Shown piece by piece: positions 34,450-45,229 of a stretch of DNA of 64,000 nucleotides; position 1 is the stretch's first letter; each line of letters begins with the position of its first letter. The notes below the pieces were generated by a model. It made no database searches. It was not told where the DNA came from and was given only the letters and a program-made list of their open reading frames with translations. The stretch comes from Hofstenia miamia (taxonomy: Eukaryota; Xenacoelomorpha; Acoela), in assembly GCA_004352715.1 (NCBI GenBank), contig SCFE01000098.1, positions 1,014,533 to 1,078,532 of the forward strand, written 5' to 3'. Made by a program: the position numbers and the translations under genes.

Positions 34450-36590
34450 TACTTCACGATTTTCTTGTCTTCGCTTCTTTAAATTCTAATAGTCAATTGT
34501 AAAACAAAATCAAAATATAGATTGTCTTATTTTATAAATAATTTGTTATAATACAAATTTGCCACCTAGAATTTCCATAGAATATTGTCTAATGTTGCAA
34601 CCTTATCCTTAAAGTTACCTAACAAACCGAAATCTGCAAAACTTCAAAAGTATACAAGAACTTGCAAAGTATTTATAGAAAACTTTCCAATTATATACAA
34701 GATTTCCAAGTGTATATACAATTTACTATTCAACAAAATTCGAACAAGATGTTGTCTAATTGTTGAGTTTTCATTATGAATTTTAAAACTTAAAACAATA
34801 TTTTACCAGAACTTCATTTAAGCAGGTGACCATCCCGAGACATAGCTGATTAATTGCAAGATCTGGCGCTTCACATCCTTAGGAATCTTTGGGAGTCGTG
34901 TACTTCGAGATTCTAAGATATTAATTATTAAGGAACAAATGAATAAAATTTACTTAATGATCCGATTTAGTGAGCCCATTAAAACATCGGATATTTTTAA
35001 TAATTTTTTACGCTTTAAATATATAACATCGCAAGAAAGCAAAGCTTAAGTTGAAATATTGTAAAAGGCCGCCTTGCATTTATGACTTACAAAATTTTGA
35101 GCTGTAATTAATGTCAAACAGAATTAATCCATGCACTAAAACCCTTCAATATTGTTATAAATAAATTTCGAACTACACACACTCATTTTATGTGCAATTT
35201 TGGAAAATGTGATCATTTATTATCGAAGTACGCAAACACTAACCATTTAGCTAAAACAGTAGCAAAATGCATGAATGCTCTCAGAAGCTTAACAAATATT
35301 GAAATTGCCCATTTGGAAAATTTCCATTACATTGATGAAATCTAAATAAAAACTAGCAAAATAATGGGATTTGCATAGGGTTAAACATCTAATTATATGC
35401 ATATAGAAATTTGAGAAAACACTGAGCTTTTTATGATAAGATTGATTTTTTAAATATATTAATGTAGCAGTTATGTATATGAGGATAGATTTAGACCGTT
35501 CTTTACAGGTGGATAGAATTGAAATTGAATCTATGAAAAAAATTAACATTAAATTTTCAAGACGTGGAAGGAAAAATCAATTTAAAATGGGAATTATTAC
35601 AAATAATTTGTGTGTCCAAATATTTATGACCAACTCTGTAAAAGTTCCTATCAATGCACTAATTAAGATTTTTTAAATTTATTTGAACTAGTGTTAGCAA
35701 AGACTACATTTTGACGAAAAATATTTTAGACCTCTAAAGCATTTTACACTTTAAAAACAATAACTTTGCTCTTAGATAGAACTCCTTCAAAGAACAAAAA
35801 TTTCGATAAAATATATATTGAATTATCAACTTATCAACATACTTTTTTCGTTTAATACACGTAAACAATCGGCAGAAACTCGCTTATGGTAGTAAACCCG
35901 AACCAAAATTATTTTTCAAAATTTCCACACAAATTAAATTTTTCCTTTAATCTGTTACTGTAATTCGCTAGTTTTCGCAAATACTTATATATTGCAAGAT
36001 TTGAAAAGTTTTTGCACAATACTTGCAAATATTAGTATTAGCTTAGTTGTTTTTTCTTGGTTACGTAAGACATTTGTATAGACAGATAGGGCAAAGGAAA
36101 TGCTTATTAGATTTTGGGGAAATTTGCATTTATTCCCATATATTCGATGCATCTCAAGAAAATCTAACAAACATTTCCTTTAAAGAAAGGCAGCACTACA
36201 ATGCCTACTGCTTGATCACCATGCACAAAGATTTCGTGACGGCATAAAAGTGCAGACCAATTTAGAGCAATGGCTAAACATATTTTTTATGTAGTAAGAT
36301 AGCACGTGAAATCAATTTTCGTACGCATTCGCGCGACAGAAACATTTCGTAGCAAGAAATATTTCGTGTAATGACAGTTTTAGTAGATTGGGTGCGTTTG
36401 CTTGTCGGTGTGGCCTGCGATTAGTGGCCACTGGAGCATTCTCTTGTGATCACGAAGGCTTTTTCTCGTAGTCTTGAAACAACAAGTGAATTAATTTTTC
36501 GTTGTTTTGACATGATTGGCACTTATCTAGATAACCTCATTCATGGCCATGCCTCATTCTTTTGCGCAATCCGCATTCCTAATAATTATT
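34450..36590. other. AT-rich spacer, nothing recognised
   Basis: No coding region, element end or RNA gene stands out. The longest frames (about 60-85 codons) have AT-driven composition. Confidence 0.55.
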
Positions 36591-36599
36591 AGTACTGAC

Positions 36600-36877
36600 C
36601 AGGCGCGCATCGAGAATTTCTAAAAGGGGGAGGCCCAATTCTTATCAGAGAAATGTAGGCCTAGGTAGTTTTTCACCCTCTTAGCATAATGCCGTGCTCG
36701 CCCATGCATATATGATAAATAAACCAAAAAGACAGACGGAGGTAATAAGAATAACATGAAATACTACTTTTTACACTTTAAGTCATACAAAAAGACTGTT
36801 CATCAATATATCGATCAGATCGCATGAGAATGATTTGAAATTGGCCTGCTCCGGAGGGGGCCCTAAATACGCCCCTG
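36600..36877. mobile_element. MITE, family member 1
   Basis: The element starts CAGGCGCGCATCGAG and ends TACGCCCCTG, giving short imperfect terminal repeats CAGGxGCG. The flanks GTACTGAC and GAACTGAT agree at 6 of 8 bases, fitting an aged hAT-type target duplication. The sequence matches 55197-55467 over its whole length in the same orientation (for example ACAGACGGAG, AATAACATGAAATACTACTT and CATCAATATATCGATCA). Confidence 0.75.
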
Positions 36878-36977
36878 GAACTGATTTTAATACTGAAGCA
36901 TTACAAAATGCAGAAAGCAGATCCAGCGTATACTGATTAAGGTATTCACATAATAAACACCGCCACAAATTTATCAC

Positions 36978-37545
36978 TTGAGTAAGAAAATATTTATGTG
37001 CAAAAATGCACATGGAAATGGACTGATAAACAACAATGAAAAGGAATATACTCGAATGCTAAACCAAAAAAATGCAAAACTAATTATGTGGAACAAGATT
37101 GAAAATCGTTTAAACTCCGCTCTATCATCAGACTTTTCTGCCGGTCCGGTTGAAAATAAATGGAAAAAACTGACAGAAATAAACAAGAAGCATATTTTGA
37201 CAAAACAAAAAAACAGAAGGTGGATCTGTGCCAAGATGAAAATGGTTTAAACTAATGAACAGCAGACTAAGTTTTCGTCCAAATTCAGAGCCTTTTGCTG
37301 AATGGAGTAGTGGGATAAGCACTCTAATAACTGAGAGAGGCTTAAGCAATGGAGCAACAGAGCCTAGTCCCGGAAAAAACGCAGACAGAATACTAACAAG
37401 TTGATGGTTGAAATGCTCGACATTCAAATTGAACAAATGCGGCAAAGGATGCCACTTCTGCAGTAAAATAAAGAAGTCGGAGATGCAATTAAAGAACTTT
37501 CAAAAAACATCAGTATTCTTGTAGGACTTTTTGTCAAAAATATTT
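36978..37545 (+). pseudogene. Myb/SANT-like DNA-binding ORF of a PIF/Harbinger element
   Basis: The first frame (36978-37250) gives a 90-residue block with MWNKIENRLNSA and GPVENKWKKLTEINKK. This is the Trp-containing helix and VxxKWKxL helix of the Myb/SANT-like domains encoded by the accessory gene of PIF/Harbinger transposons. That accessory protein brings the transposase to the element ends. Downstream, after frame changes, come a Ser/Pro/Glu-rich stretch and a coiled coil with EMLDIQIEQMRQRMP (about 37405-37450). A closing block with AIKELSKNISIL runs to the stop near 37545. Frameshifts and a stop show decay. A transposase remnant lies tail to tail at 37938-38150. Confidence 0.55.
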
Positions 37546-37937
37546 AACAATTAAAAACTTTTAAAAAACATTGATACTCTTGTTGTTAAAATTTTCTTCT
37601 TTTCATAAATAGCCAGTGATTGCAATATTTTATAAATTCAATATTAATCAAATATCTCATTATTTAATTTGCACAATGCAGTAGTAAAAAAACAAATTGT
37701 AATATATTTCTAAAATCCCAAAAATTGTATACATGAAAAATTTGGACTAAGAAATCATAAATTTGTTTGAAAATTTAAGTGTTAATGAAAAAGTAAATTC
37801 TTAATGTATTCCCTTTTGAGATCACCATCTTCTGATGCTGCCATATAGCTAGGTAGATTTTCATTAGCTTAAATTATAGTACTGAATTGTTCTTCGATAT
37901 TCAAGCCTTTAATATAGTTCCTAGACATCACTTTCAT

Positions 37938-38150
37938 TTAATAAGCAAAGTTTGCCAATGTAGCTGAACACAAAACAATCTGAGAAATTCGAAAGTCTCT
38001 AGCACATTCAACGAAATGTAAGCGCCGAAAACAGCCTTTCATGTGACTAATTGCGCGTTCTTTCCGCACAGAACCATTAAAAGTGAAATTTAGAGGGACA
38101 ACCTTGTGCAGCCATTTCTTCATAAGCTGGAACACAGCATGACTGGTTTA
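37938..38150 (-). pseudogene. PIF/Harbinger-type transposase, C-terminal fragment
   Basis: The minus-strand frame contains MKKWLHKVVPLNF, then RKERAISHMKGCFRRL and RISQIVLCSATLANFA. These match the end of the HARBI1-type DDE transposase domain, where a conserved E/R-rich helix with (V/I)xxxxGxxKxRFRxL precedes a final helix with VxxCxxLHNxA. The catalytic Glu is expected in the AISHMKG helix region but is not preserved as in active copies. The N-terminal two-thirds are absent. The convergent partner is the Myb/SANT-like frame at 36978-37545, the standard two-gene composition of the superfamily. Confidence 0.55.
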
Positions 38151-38329
38151 TATCCAGAATCTGCAAGCAAATGAAAAGAGATTGTGTATGTAATCTTCAT
38201 CAAAAAACATCATGCACAACTAGAGTCCTTGGTGAAAAATATATAATTGCAGGCATGTTTTTCTGTAACACATTCATGTCAATGTAAATTGTCTATCTTT
38301 CAATATAGACTATTTTTTCTATTATTACA

Positions 38330-38340
38330 TGGTAGCAGAG
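38330..38340 (+). promoter_or_regulatory. Primer binding site (initiator Met tRNA) of a copia-like element
   Basis: TGGTAGCAGAG is the complement of the 3' end of animal initiator methionine tRNA including CCA. It directly follows a sequence ending in TTATTACA, which suits the CA terminus of a 5' long terminal repeat. A Gag start codon comes 11 bases later. The LTR start and the 3' LTR were not found. Confidence 0.6.
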
Positions 38341-38440
38341 AGCAGTTCCCTATGTCATCTGGCGGAAATAATAAGTTTTCTCCTTATTTTGATGATGATA
38401 ATCAATATACTAATGTTTGGAAATCCGAAGTGGATGTATG

Positions 38441-38660
38441 CAGGGGCGTACCCAGGATTTTCTGACGAGGGGGGACATCATTGTTATTTCCTAATTTTTG
38501 AAAATAGTGAGAAAATAGACCCTAAAAATGCATTTCACGATCCTAGATTTTAAATTTTTCAATTTTTTACGAAAATTTTTTTGATTTATCCAGTCAAAAT
38601 GAAATTTGGAAACCTGACGGGGGGGGACATTCCACCATGTCCCTCCTGGGTACGCCACTG
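38441..38660. mobile_element. hAT-type MITE, 220 bases, perfect target duplication
   Basis: The terminal repeats are CAGGGGCGTACCCAGGA and, at the right end in reverse, CAGTGGCGTACCCAGGA, with one mismatch. An 8-base duplication GATGTATG flanks both sides exactly (38433-38440 and 38661-38668). The interior contains long G runs near both ends and no frame. Removing the element and one repeat restores the host Gag reading frame, so this insertion is younger than the Gag. Confidence 0.9.
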
Positions 38661-38719
38661 GATGTATGGCAAATAGTTACTGATCTTCCGGCTGCAAAGA
38701 AAGCGCTAGCCTTAGCTTT

Positions 38720-39482
38720 CCCTAGTAAACACGTTTAGAAAATTTGGCAAATAATTGCGAAATATTTTGATAAAACTGCATAATTTTTGTAAATAGCAAT
38801 TTTTCAAATATTTGGCAAATAATTTCCAAATTATCCAAATTTGTACAAATTCTACATTCTCTAATTTACAGTTTTTTGATTAAGTAAACATGTACATAAT
38901 GTATAATATATTATTTCGAAGATTTTTAAAATTAATATAATGAAAATTTTAATTATTCTTTGATTAAAATTTTGCATAAATTATTCTTATATATATATAT
39001 AAGAATAATTTATGCAAAATTTTAATACGCTCTTAGTACTACTTGAAAGCAAAAAACTTCAAGTGTGTCTTTGTATTTTTTATGTTCATGCCAGAAATAA
39101 ATTTTAAATTTATCATAATTATAAATGCTTAAATTATAATGCGCAGTGGCCAAAATATTGAGCTTATTGTCAAGCAAAATGTTTTAATTAATGTTTCTCT
39201 AATGTAAACTTTTGATATTGACTGACATGACAATTAATTTTTGTTATATGGAGGAAGTTGAAACACTTAGACCTGTGCTCATTCAGTACTGGTTCTATTT
39301 ACTAGCTGTATATGCTATGATGCATACTGTGAAAGCAGTACGATTTTAAATAAATAAGTTTGATGGAAATTAAATGACAAGTATAAGTTTGATTGGCTAA
39401 GTGTTTGATGAAATATTTTGAAAAATCGCATAGCAAAACATTTGGAAAGTTTGGCAAATATTTGCCAAATTTTTTACTAGGG
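38720..39482. mobile_element. Non-autonomous DNA element with CCCTAGTAAA ends
   Basis: The left end CCCTAGTAAA with AAATTTGGCAAATA about 9 bases further in is mirrored at the right end, which in reverse reads CCCTAGTAAAAAATTTGGCA. The element lies between two parts of the copia Gag. The interior is AT-rich, with repeated TTTGGCAAAT words and a 64-base perfect palindrome. No clear target duplication is visible. Confidence 0.6.
38963..39026. repeat. 64-base perfect palindrome
   Basis: Two 26-base arms starting ATTAAAATTTTGCATAAATT are exactly complementary around a 12-base AT core, so the entire 64 bases are self-complementary. It lies inside the CCCTAGTAAA element. Confidence 0.95.
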
Positions 39483-40019
39483 TGATCATTACCACAAGCG
39501 AAAAGGGACATTGCTCTGGAAATTAAATTGGATGATCTTAAACATAAAGTAAATGGAATGAAGTTGTTAGGGATTTAAGGCTTTCAATACATTCGTGCTT
39601 GTTGTTTTGCATAATTATAAATGAATGATTATTTGACTATAAATTTAAGCCAATCGGAATCCAAGCATGTAAACCAATCCGCACCGCAAAAGAATGCAAT
39701 ATAGTAGCACCCCTTGTGAACAATTTCTAACGTTTTACACCTTACGTTGTACATGTGCACATAATCACGTCTAAAGATGATCATAACATCTAAAGGCATT
39801 TTTGGGCATTTAAAAATCCCAATAAAGGAAAATATAAATTAAAAGAATTCATTTGTTCAAAAAGGATCCTTTGAAAGGATTTTTTGTGTGATTTTACTAA
39901 TTAGCAGAAAGTAAAAAGGATTTTTGCAAATATAAAGGAAAACAAAAATGAATGTCAAAATGTATTACAAAAAATAGTACAGCAACTAGTTATTCGCACA
40001 TACATTGCAGCATAGTCCG

Positions 40020-41400
40020 TAATTGCCCCATTGATAAATTGCACCTTCGGTTGTAGGTCAACACTTTTGCCCGAGAAAACGCTCTTCCTGCTACAGCAAG
40101 TGATGGAATTGCGCGCAAATTACTCTTGCTACTTGCCGAAGGAGGGGAAAACTCTCCTCTGCTTTCTTGCTCATGAAAAACTCAATAGCACACATGTCCT
40201 CGTCTATGGTGCGTTCAAATTCAGTAATTTGATCGTCCATGGTAGTTGGTGGCTAGAGGCTGTAATCTATGCATTTTCTAGTCCCAAGGAAATACATACC
40301 TCTTCTATAGGATCATCTATTTCCAACTGTGGTCTTGCTGCTGGTTGTTCGTCAGCAACATGGATAGTCAAAACTGTGCTTAGTTTCGAGTTAATACCTG
40401 AGATCAAAGCACGTGATTTTTCCTTCTCGTTTAGATATAGTGTTCAGCGTGATTCCTTGGATTAACTCAAAAGAGCTGCCACGTAAAAAACGTCTGAAAG
40501 ATCCTCAAACCGCCTAATTGATGACATTGACACTTGTAGGCGACAGAAGGAATTTCTGACTTCCTGATGAATGCAATCAACATGACAGAATTTGTCTCGA
40601 ACTGCCTCTATTTTCAAATTAGAGGAATATCACAATCAGCCAAAAGACTTTGGTTTTCAAAAATCTAGCATATTACTGGATTTTTACAAGTACTTGAAAC
40701 ATCTGTTTCACCCCCTTGCGGATCTAACAATGAGAACGCTCTAGAGTGCTCTGATCTGTCTTGCTTAAAATTTCTCCGTTTTTGTGTGTTTCCCGTCTGA
40801 GGTAGATGTCCGTATCATCTAGTGTTTGCCAATTTGAGGCCTATATTTATAGCACAAAACGCATTTAATTGGTCGGAAAATGTTGCATCTTTCACCGCGT
40901 CCCAAATGGTATTATTAAGTCGATGTGTTCCACATCCCATGAAATTCGAAATGGTTTCACTGATATATTGCCTTTCTACTAGGAATGCTTCCACTTCATC
41001 ATGCTCTTCGTCTTCTGAGTCAATAGTAAGTGCAGAGCTAATTTCCAATACTGTCACAGCCAAGGGCCTACTTTGAAATCAATTAATTGCACAATTTGCG
41101 TCCAACTTGATGTAATGATCGAAACTGAAATAATCAAAGATTCTTTCTTCTGGTGACGTGTCAATGGTCCCATTGAACCCCAAAATAAGAGGATTTGTCC
41201 AATTTGTTTAAATTCTGCATTGCCATTTCAGCCATATCCTTCTCAATCAGTTTCCGATATGCATTTTCCTATGTTCAATAACCTGTTTCAAGAAATTTTG
41301 ATTTTCCGCAGTTCTGAAAACATTGAAAGGCAAAGTAGTTCTATCAAATACATGTGAAACTTGTTTTCTCATTTGATTATGTGCGCCACCCTGTATAACA
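40020..41400 (-). pseudogene. hAT transposase, decayed
   Basis: Minus-strand fragments occur in hAT order. First comes GGAHNQMRKQVSHVF with LPFNVFRTAENQNF (about 41390-41290), the segment before the catalytic domain. Then a frame at 41063-40815 holds GCGTHRLNNTIWDAVKD, the CxxHxLN block. Last is AFSRAKVLTYNRRCNLSMGQ (about 40100-40030), the RxFSxAGxxxxxxRxxL motif of the C-terminal dimerisation region. The intervening sequence has frequent stops. The transposase would excise and insert hAT elements such as the MITEs nearby, but this copy cannot. Terminal repeats were not located. Confidence 0.65.
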
Positions 41401-41699
41401 TGACAAATTATTTATAGCCACAAATGGGCATACCACAAATGGGACCTCTGAAACCAGAGAATCTCTTAGTGTGTCGTGTGCACAGCCCGCAGCCCTGGTT
41501 GAAAGTGTTGGTGAGTCTACTATGGCAAAGAGAGTTCATCAATTCTAAAGAAATTCTGCGGAACACGGGGTATTAGTTAACATTTTATAACTAAGCTACA
41601 ATGAAAAAATTCGTATCAGTTCCAGGCTAATACATCCCGTACCAGTCCTTATTTCAAGGATTTTTTACAACTGCACATTTTGAAAAAAGGGCATACATG

Positions 41700-44600
41700 A
41701 GTCAAAGCAAATTTATTGCTTAAATGTATATAAAAGCTATAAACTAACACATGACAAAAATATTTACAAAACTAATTAAATATGCAATATTAATTAAAGG
41801 GCAGTTTTAAAAAAAGTAATTTAAGCATGCGTTTAAGTTTATTATCTATGCCCAATAATGTTTGCCTACTTAATAGAAATTCTTTTATTTTTTTCTTGAA
41901 GTGTTTATAGTTTTTCTCTATACTTAAATCATTCCATAAGATTGAACATTTAAAAAAATGAATCTTGACGATTATTGATGCTAAAAAGTGTTTTACTTCT
42001 TTTATTGATTTTGATGTAATTATTAAGAAAACTTAATGAACTTAATTCATGAATAAATTTGTGAATCATACATAAAGATTGATATACTGAATAAGGTAAC
42101 TCGGGGCCAAAATATTATATGATGATTTTAATTGCGCTATGGATTCATGTTTTTCAATATAATTAAGTCTTTTTAATGCCCAGTTAAAGATTTTTACTAA
42201 TGATGAACGTCTTTGCGATGTGAGATTTTGGAAAAGAAATGCACAGTAATTAAATTGACTTAAGACAAATGAATGAATTAGCTCTACATGCGATGATTTT
42301 CCTACATGGCGCAAATGGTACAAATATTTTATTCCACATGCCATCCTTTTTAATTTGTGGGTGAAGAAATTATCTAATTTTAAGTCATTATGTCTATTAA
42401 TACACCTAGATAGTTTACACAATTACTTTGACTAATTTCGTCATCACAAACATTAATTTTAAAATTTTCAGTAAGCTTTTGTTGTTGTTTAGATGAAAAG
42501 ATGATAAATTGAGTTTTGTCAGAATTGATTTTTAGTTTATTACGATTGAAATATGTTACGAGGTTTTCAATATCTTTTGTCAAATGTTTAGTTGTGACTC
42601 AAAAGGATTTTGCTGTTCGTAATATACAAGTATCATCTGCGTATTGATAAATAGTTCTATTTGTCAAGGATTTTGAAATGTCATTGTGAAAATTGCGAAA
42701 AAATGGGCTTAAATCAAGTAAAGCAACCGCTGTAAACAAATTTTGAATTAAATTTTGTTTATTCTTTTCTGTGATTGATAAAATCGCATCAGATTTTTGC
42801 TGAATTTAGGTCGAAATCCAAATTGATTACTTGAAAAGTTTGATTGTCATTGATAAAGTTGTACATTTTTGCGGCTAGTAGTTTTTCAAATATTTTTGAA
42901 AGGGGTGTGTTATACTAATTGGCTTGTAGTTCATGGGGTCTAGCGGGTCTCCTTTTTTATATAACGGTGAAATATCAGATTGTTTAAAAGGGTAGGAAAG
43001 TATATATTTANCATTCATAATTAAATTTGCGGCTCTTTTTGATTAATTGCTTAACGTGTTTATAATTAGTCCAATTAAGATTGATGGGATCCGATTTCGC
43101 AAGTTCAAAGAGTTCGTTAATCACTGGCCTTAATTTAGTGCTAATTAACATTGTTCGCAGCGGTGCTGCTTTGTTTAACGCTTTGGTGATTTCACAAGTG
43201 ATGAATTTTAACGTACTTTCGGCATCATTAAAAGTGTAGGTTGTATCAAAGGATATGTTCTTCAAGAGGTGTATAAATTTTTGCTTATTAAAGTTGCTAA
43301 GCTCCCTAGAATAAATGACTTTCCTATTTTTTGTCCTGAACTTATGGTTACTAACATAAACGCAAAGATTGTGATCACTAAATGATTCAAACATATAAGT
43401 TTTATATTTATTNCTTTTTTATATAACGGTGAAATATCAGATTGTTTAAAAGGGTAGGAAAGTATATATTTATAATACTTCGATTAAATGCTACAAGCAG
43501 GTATTCACCAAAAATATAAAGATATTTCTTAATTATCCAATACGGTAGGTTACTGGATCCACATGATTTATTATTATCTAGCTTATTTGCTACATTTCTA
43601 AGCTCATAGTACGAAATTAAGTTGAAATGAAACCGTTCCTTGCGTATATCAGGTTGTTGGGATGAATTGTTTCTATGTTTTCCGAATTTATAATTGAATT
43701 TACCAATATTTTCAAAATTTTTGTTTAAAATGTTTGCGATATCCTTCTTATTCTTGTACATCTTATTGTCATGTTTGATCTATTCAATGCTTATATTTAG
43801 ACCCTTAGTTTTACCAATGCTTTTATTAAGAAAATTCCATTTTTGGTTAGATTTCTTTAGGCGTCCTTTAACTTACATTCATAATTAAATTTGCGGCTCT
43901 TTTTGATTAATTGCTTAACGTGTTTATAATTAGTCCAATTAAGATTGATGGGATCCGATTTCGCAAGTTCAAAGAGTTCGTTAATCACTGGCCTTAATTT
44001 AGTGCTAATTAACATTGTTCGCAGCGGTGCTGCTTTGTTTAACGCTTTGGTGATTTCACAAGTGATGAATTTTAACGTACTTTCGGCATCATTAAAAGTG
44101 TAGGTTGTATCAAAGGATATGTTCTTCAAGAGGTGTATAAATTTTTGCTTATTAAAGTTGCTAAGCTCCCTAGAATAAATGACTTTCCTATTTTTTGTCC
44201 TGAACTTATGGTTACTAACATAAACGCAAAGATTGTGATCACTAAATGATTCAAACATATAAGTTTTATATTTATTACAACTATCGGATAGAAAATAGTC
44301 AATTAAATTAGAAAATCTAGTTGGGTTGGTTTTATTAATAGTTTAAAAAGCAAAAATATCACAAATATCAATTCGCTTTGATTCAACAGAATTTAAATAA
44401 TTAGAATTAAAGTCTCCAAGGACACTAATAAACTTATTTTCAAGAATTACATTTTCTATTTTTTCAATTTTGTGGTTACAAAATTCAGAAATATAATTTT
44501 TATTCGGATTGTAACAAATGTTTATGAGTTGGCTGTTGCAAGGATTTGAAAATGATTTTAGCCCAATCCACATACTTTCGAAAATCTCTTGTTTAATTTC

Positions 44601-44960
44601 TAAATGATTCCTACGTTTTGATTTTAAGGATTTTGGAATAAATATTATTAATCCCCCACCACGTTCAAATCGATTTTTGAAATGAATATCAAGTATTACA
44701 GTCTGGATTATATAAGAATGGTAAATTGTCAGAATCTTTTAACCAAGTTTCAGTAAATACATATATAGCGTTGTTTCCAATTTTGCTGATCATTTGAATA
44801 AATTCATTGCGATTTACACTAAGACTTCTACAATTTAGCTGAATAGTTTTAAAATTTTTCTTAAAATTATTTAATACATTTTGTATTTTATTTTCGGAAA
44901 TTGTTGGCCCTGGGTTACTTTCAATGTCTCCAGAAATAATTATTCGAAATTTTAAGAACG
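41700..44960 (-). pseudogene. Non-LTR retrotransposon with endonuclease and reverse transcriptase
   Basis: From high to low coordinates on the minus strand: an apurinic-type endonuclease begins near 44840 (LNCRSLSVNRNEF, TETWLKDSD). It continues at 44573-44343 (ISVLGDFNSN) and 44258-43857 (SDHNLCVYVSN). Reverse transcriptase blocks follow: NKSCGSSNLPYWI (43600), YKPISITPLSKIFEKLL (about 42950-42890), YADDT (about 42640-42625), NSDKTQFIIF (42510) and YLGVLID (42440). The C-terminal part is at 42422-42066. Stops and frameshifts separate some blocks, but the order is complete, so this is a fairly young, nearly full ORF2. Part of it (43011-43472) appears twice because of an assembly duplication. 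Confidence 0.85.
43012..43412. repeat. 401-base duplicate of 43876-44276 between single Ns
   Basis: The stretch is the same as 43876-44276 as far as I can read, in the same orientation, and is bounded by single N at 43011 and 43413. In addition 42952-43010 recurs at 43414-43472. Both joints are what overlapping contig ends look like when placed side by side. Deleting 43011-43472 would give a continuous element. I regard it as an assembly artefact rather than biology. Confidence 0.8.
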
Positions 44961-45006
44961 ATTTTAAATGATTACTTAATAAATTATAGAATTATATGAA
45001 AATATA

Positions 45007-45219
45007 ATGAGATATTGGGATTCTACTACAAATTTAGCATTATTTCTGATGCTATTTACATTTCTTAGTTTATATTATAATAGTATTCATTTAGTTGAGA
45101 AAAGTCTACCAACTGTAAATTTCGATGAGGGCGACATGTTTGAAGAACTTCCGGTTGACAATACTGTTCCTTCATATGAAGATTTATTGGCTATGCAAAT
45201 TGAGCCAGTCCTTAATTAA
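45007..45219 (+). CDS. Possible small membrane protein (70 residues)
   Basis: The frame starts MRYWDSTTNLALFLMLFTF, a hydrophobic anchor or signal at about residues 9-25. An acidic tail follows with FDEGDMFEELPVDN and PSYEDLL. The start lies in an A-rich context. Composition differs from random AT-rich frames: many Asp, Glu and Pro, with a defined hydrophobic block. No family is recognised and no splice evidence is visible. It is located just upstream of the divergent non-LTR element, so it might be that element's promoter-side sequence. Treat as hypothetical. Confidence 0.3.
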   Translation: MRYWDSTTNLALFLMLFTFLSLYYNSIHLVEKSLPTVNFDEGDMFEELPVDNTVPSYEDLLAMQIEPVLN

Positions 45220-45229
45220 GTAAGGTGTG

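Larger units (their letters stand above)
38352..39578 (+). pseudogene. Ty1/copia-type Gag, split by two DNA elements
   Basis: Gag coats the RNA of the retrotransposon. The frame starts MSSGGNNKFSPYF at 38352 and runs in phase to the first MITE (38441-38660), whose 8-base target duplication splits a Val-Trp codon pair. It resumes at 38661 with the conserved VTDLPAAKKALAL block and is interrupted again at 38720 by a second element. It continues after 39482 with LPQAKRDIALEIKLDD and ends at a stop at 39576-39578. The Trp-x5-8-TDL-x-KKxALA-x-LPxxAR pattern is typical of this Gag domain. Downstream pol sequence is missing. Confidence 0.7.

Noticed and set aside
38329-38553. 74-codon plus-strand frame
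   Set aside because: It is a shadow of the copia Gag frame and continues into the MITE.
40031-40465. 144-codon plus-strand frame
   Set aside because: It runs antisense to the hAT transposase relic, whose minus-strand motifs explain the composition.
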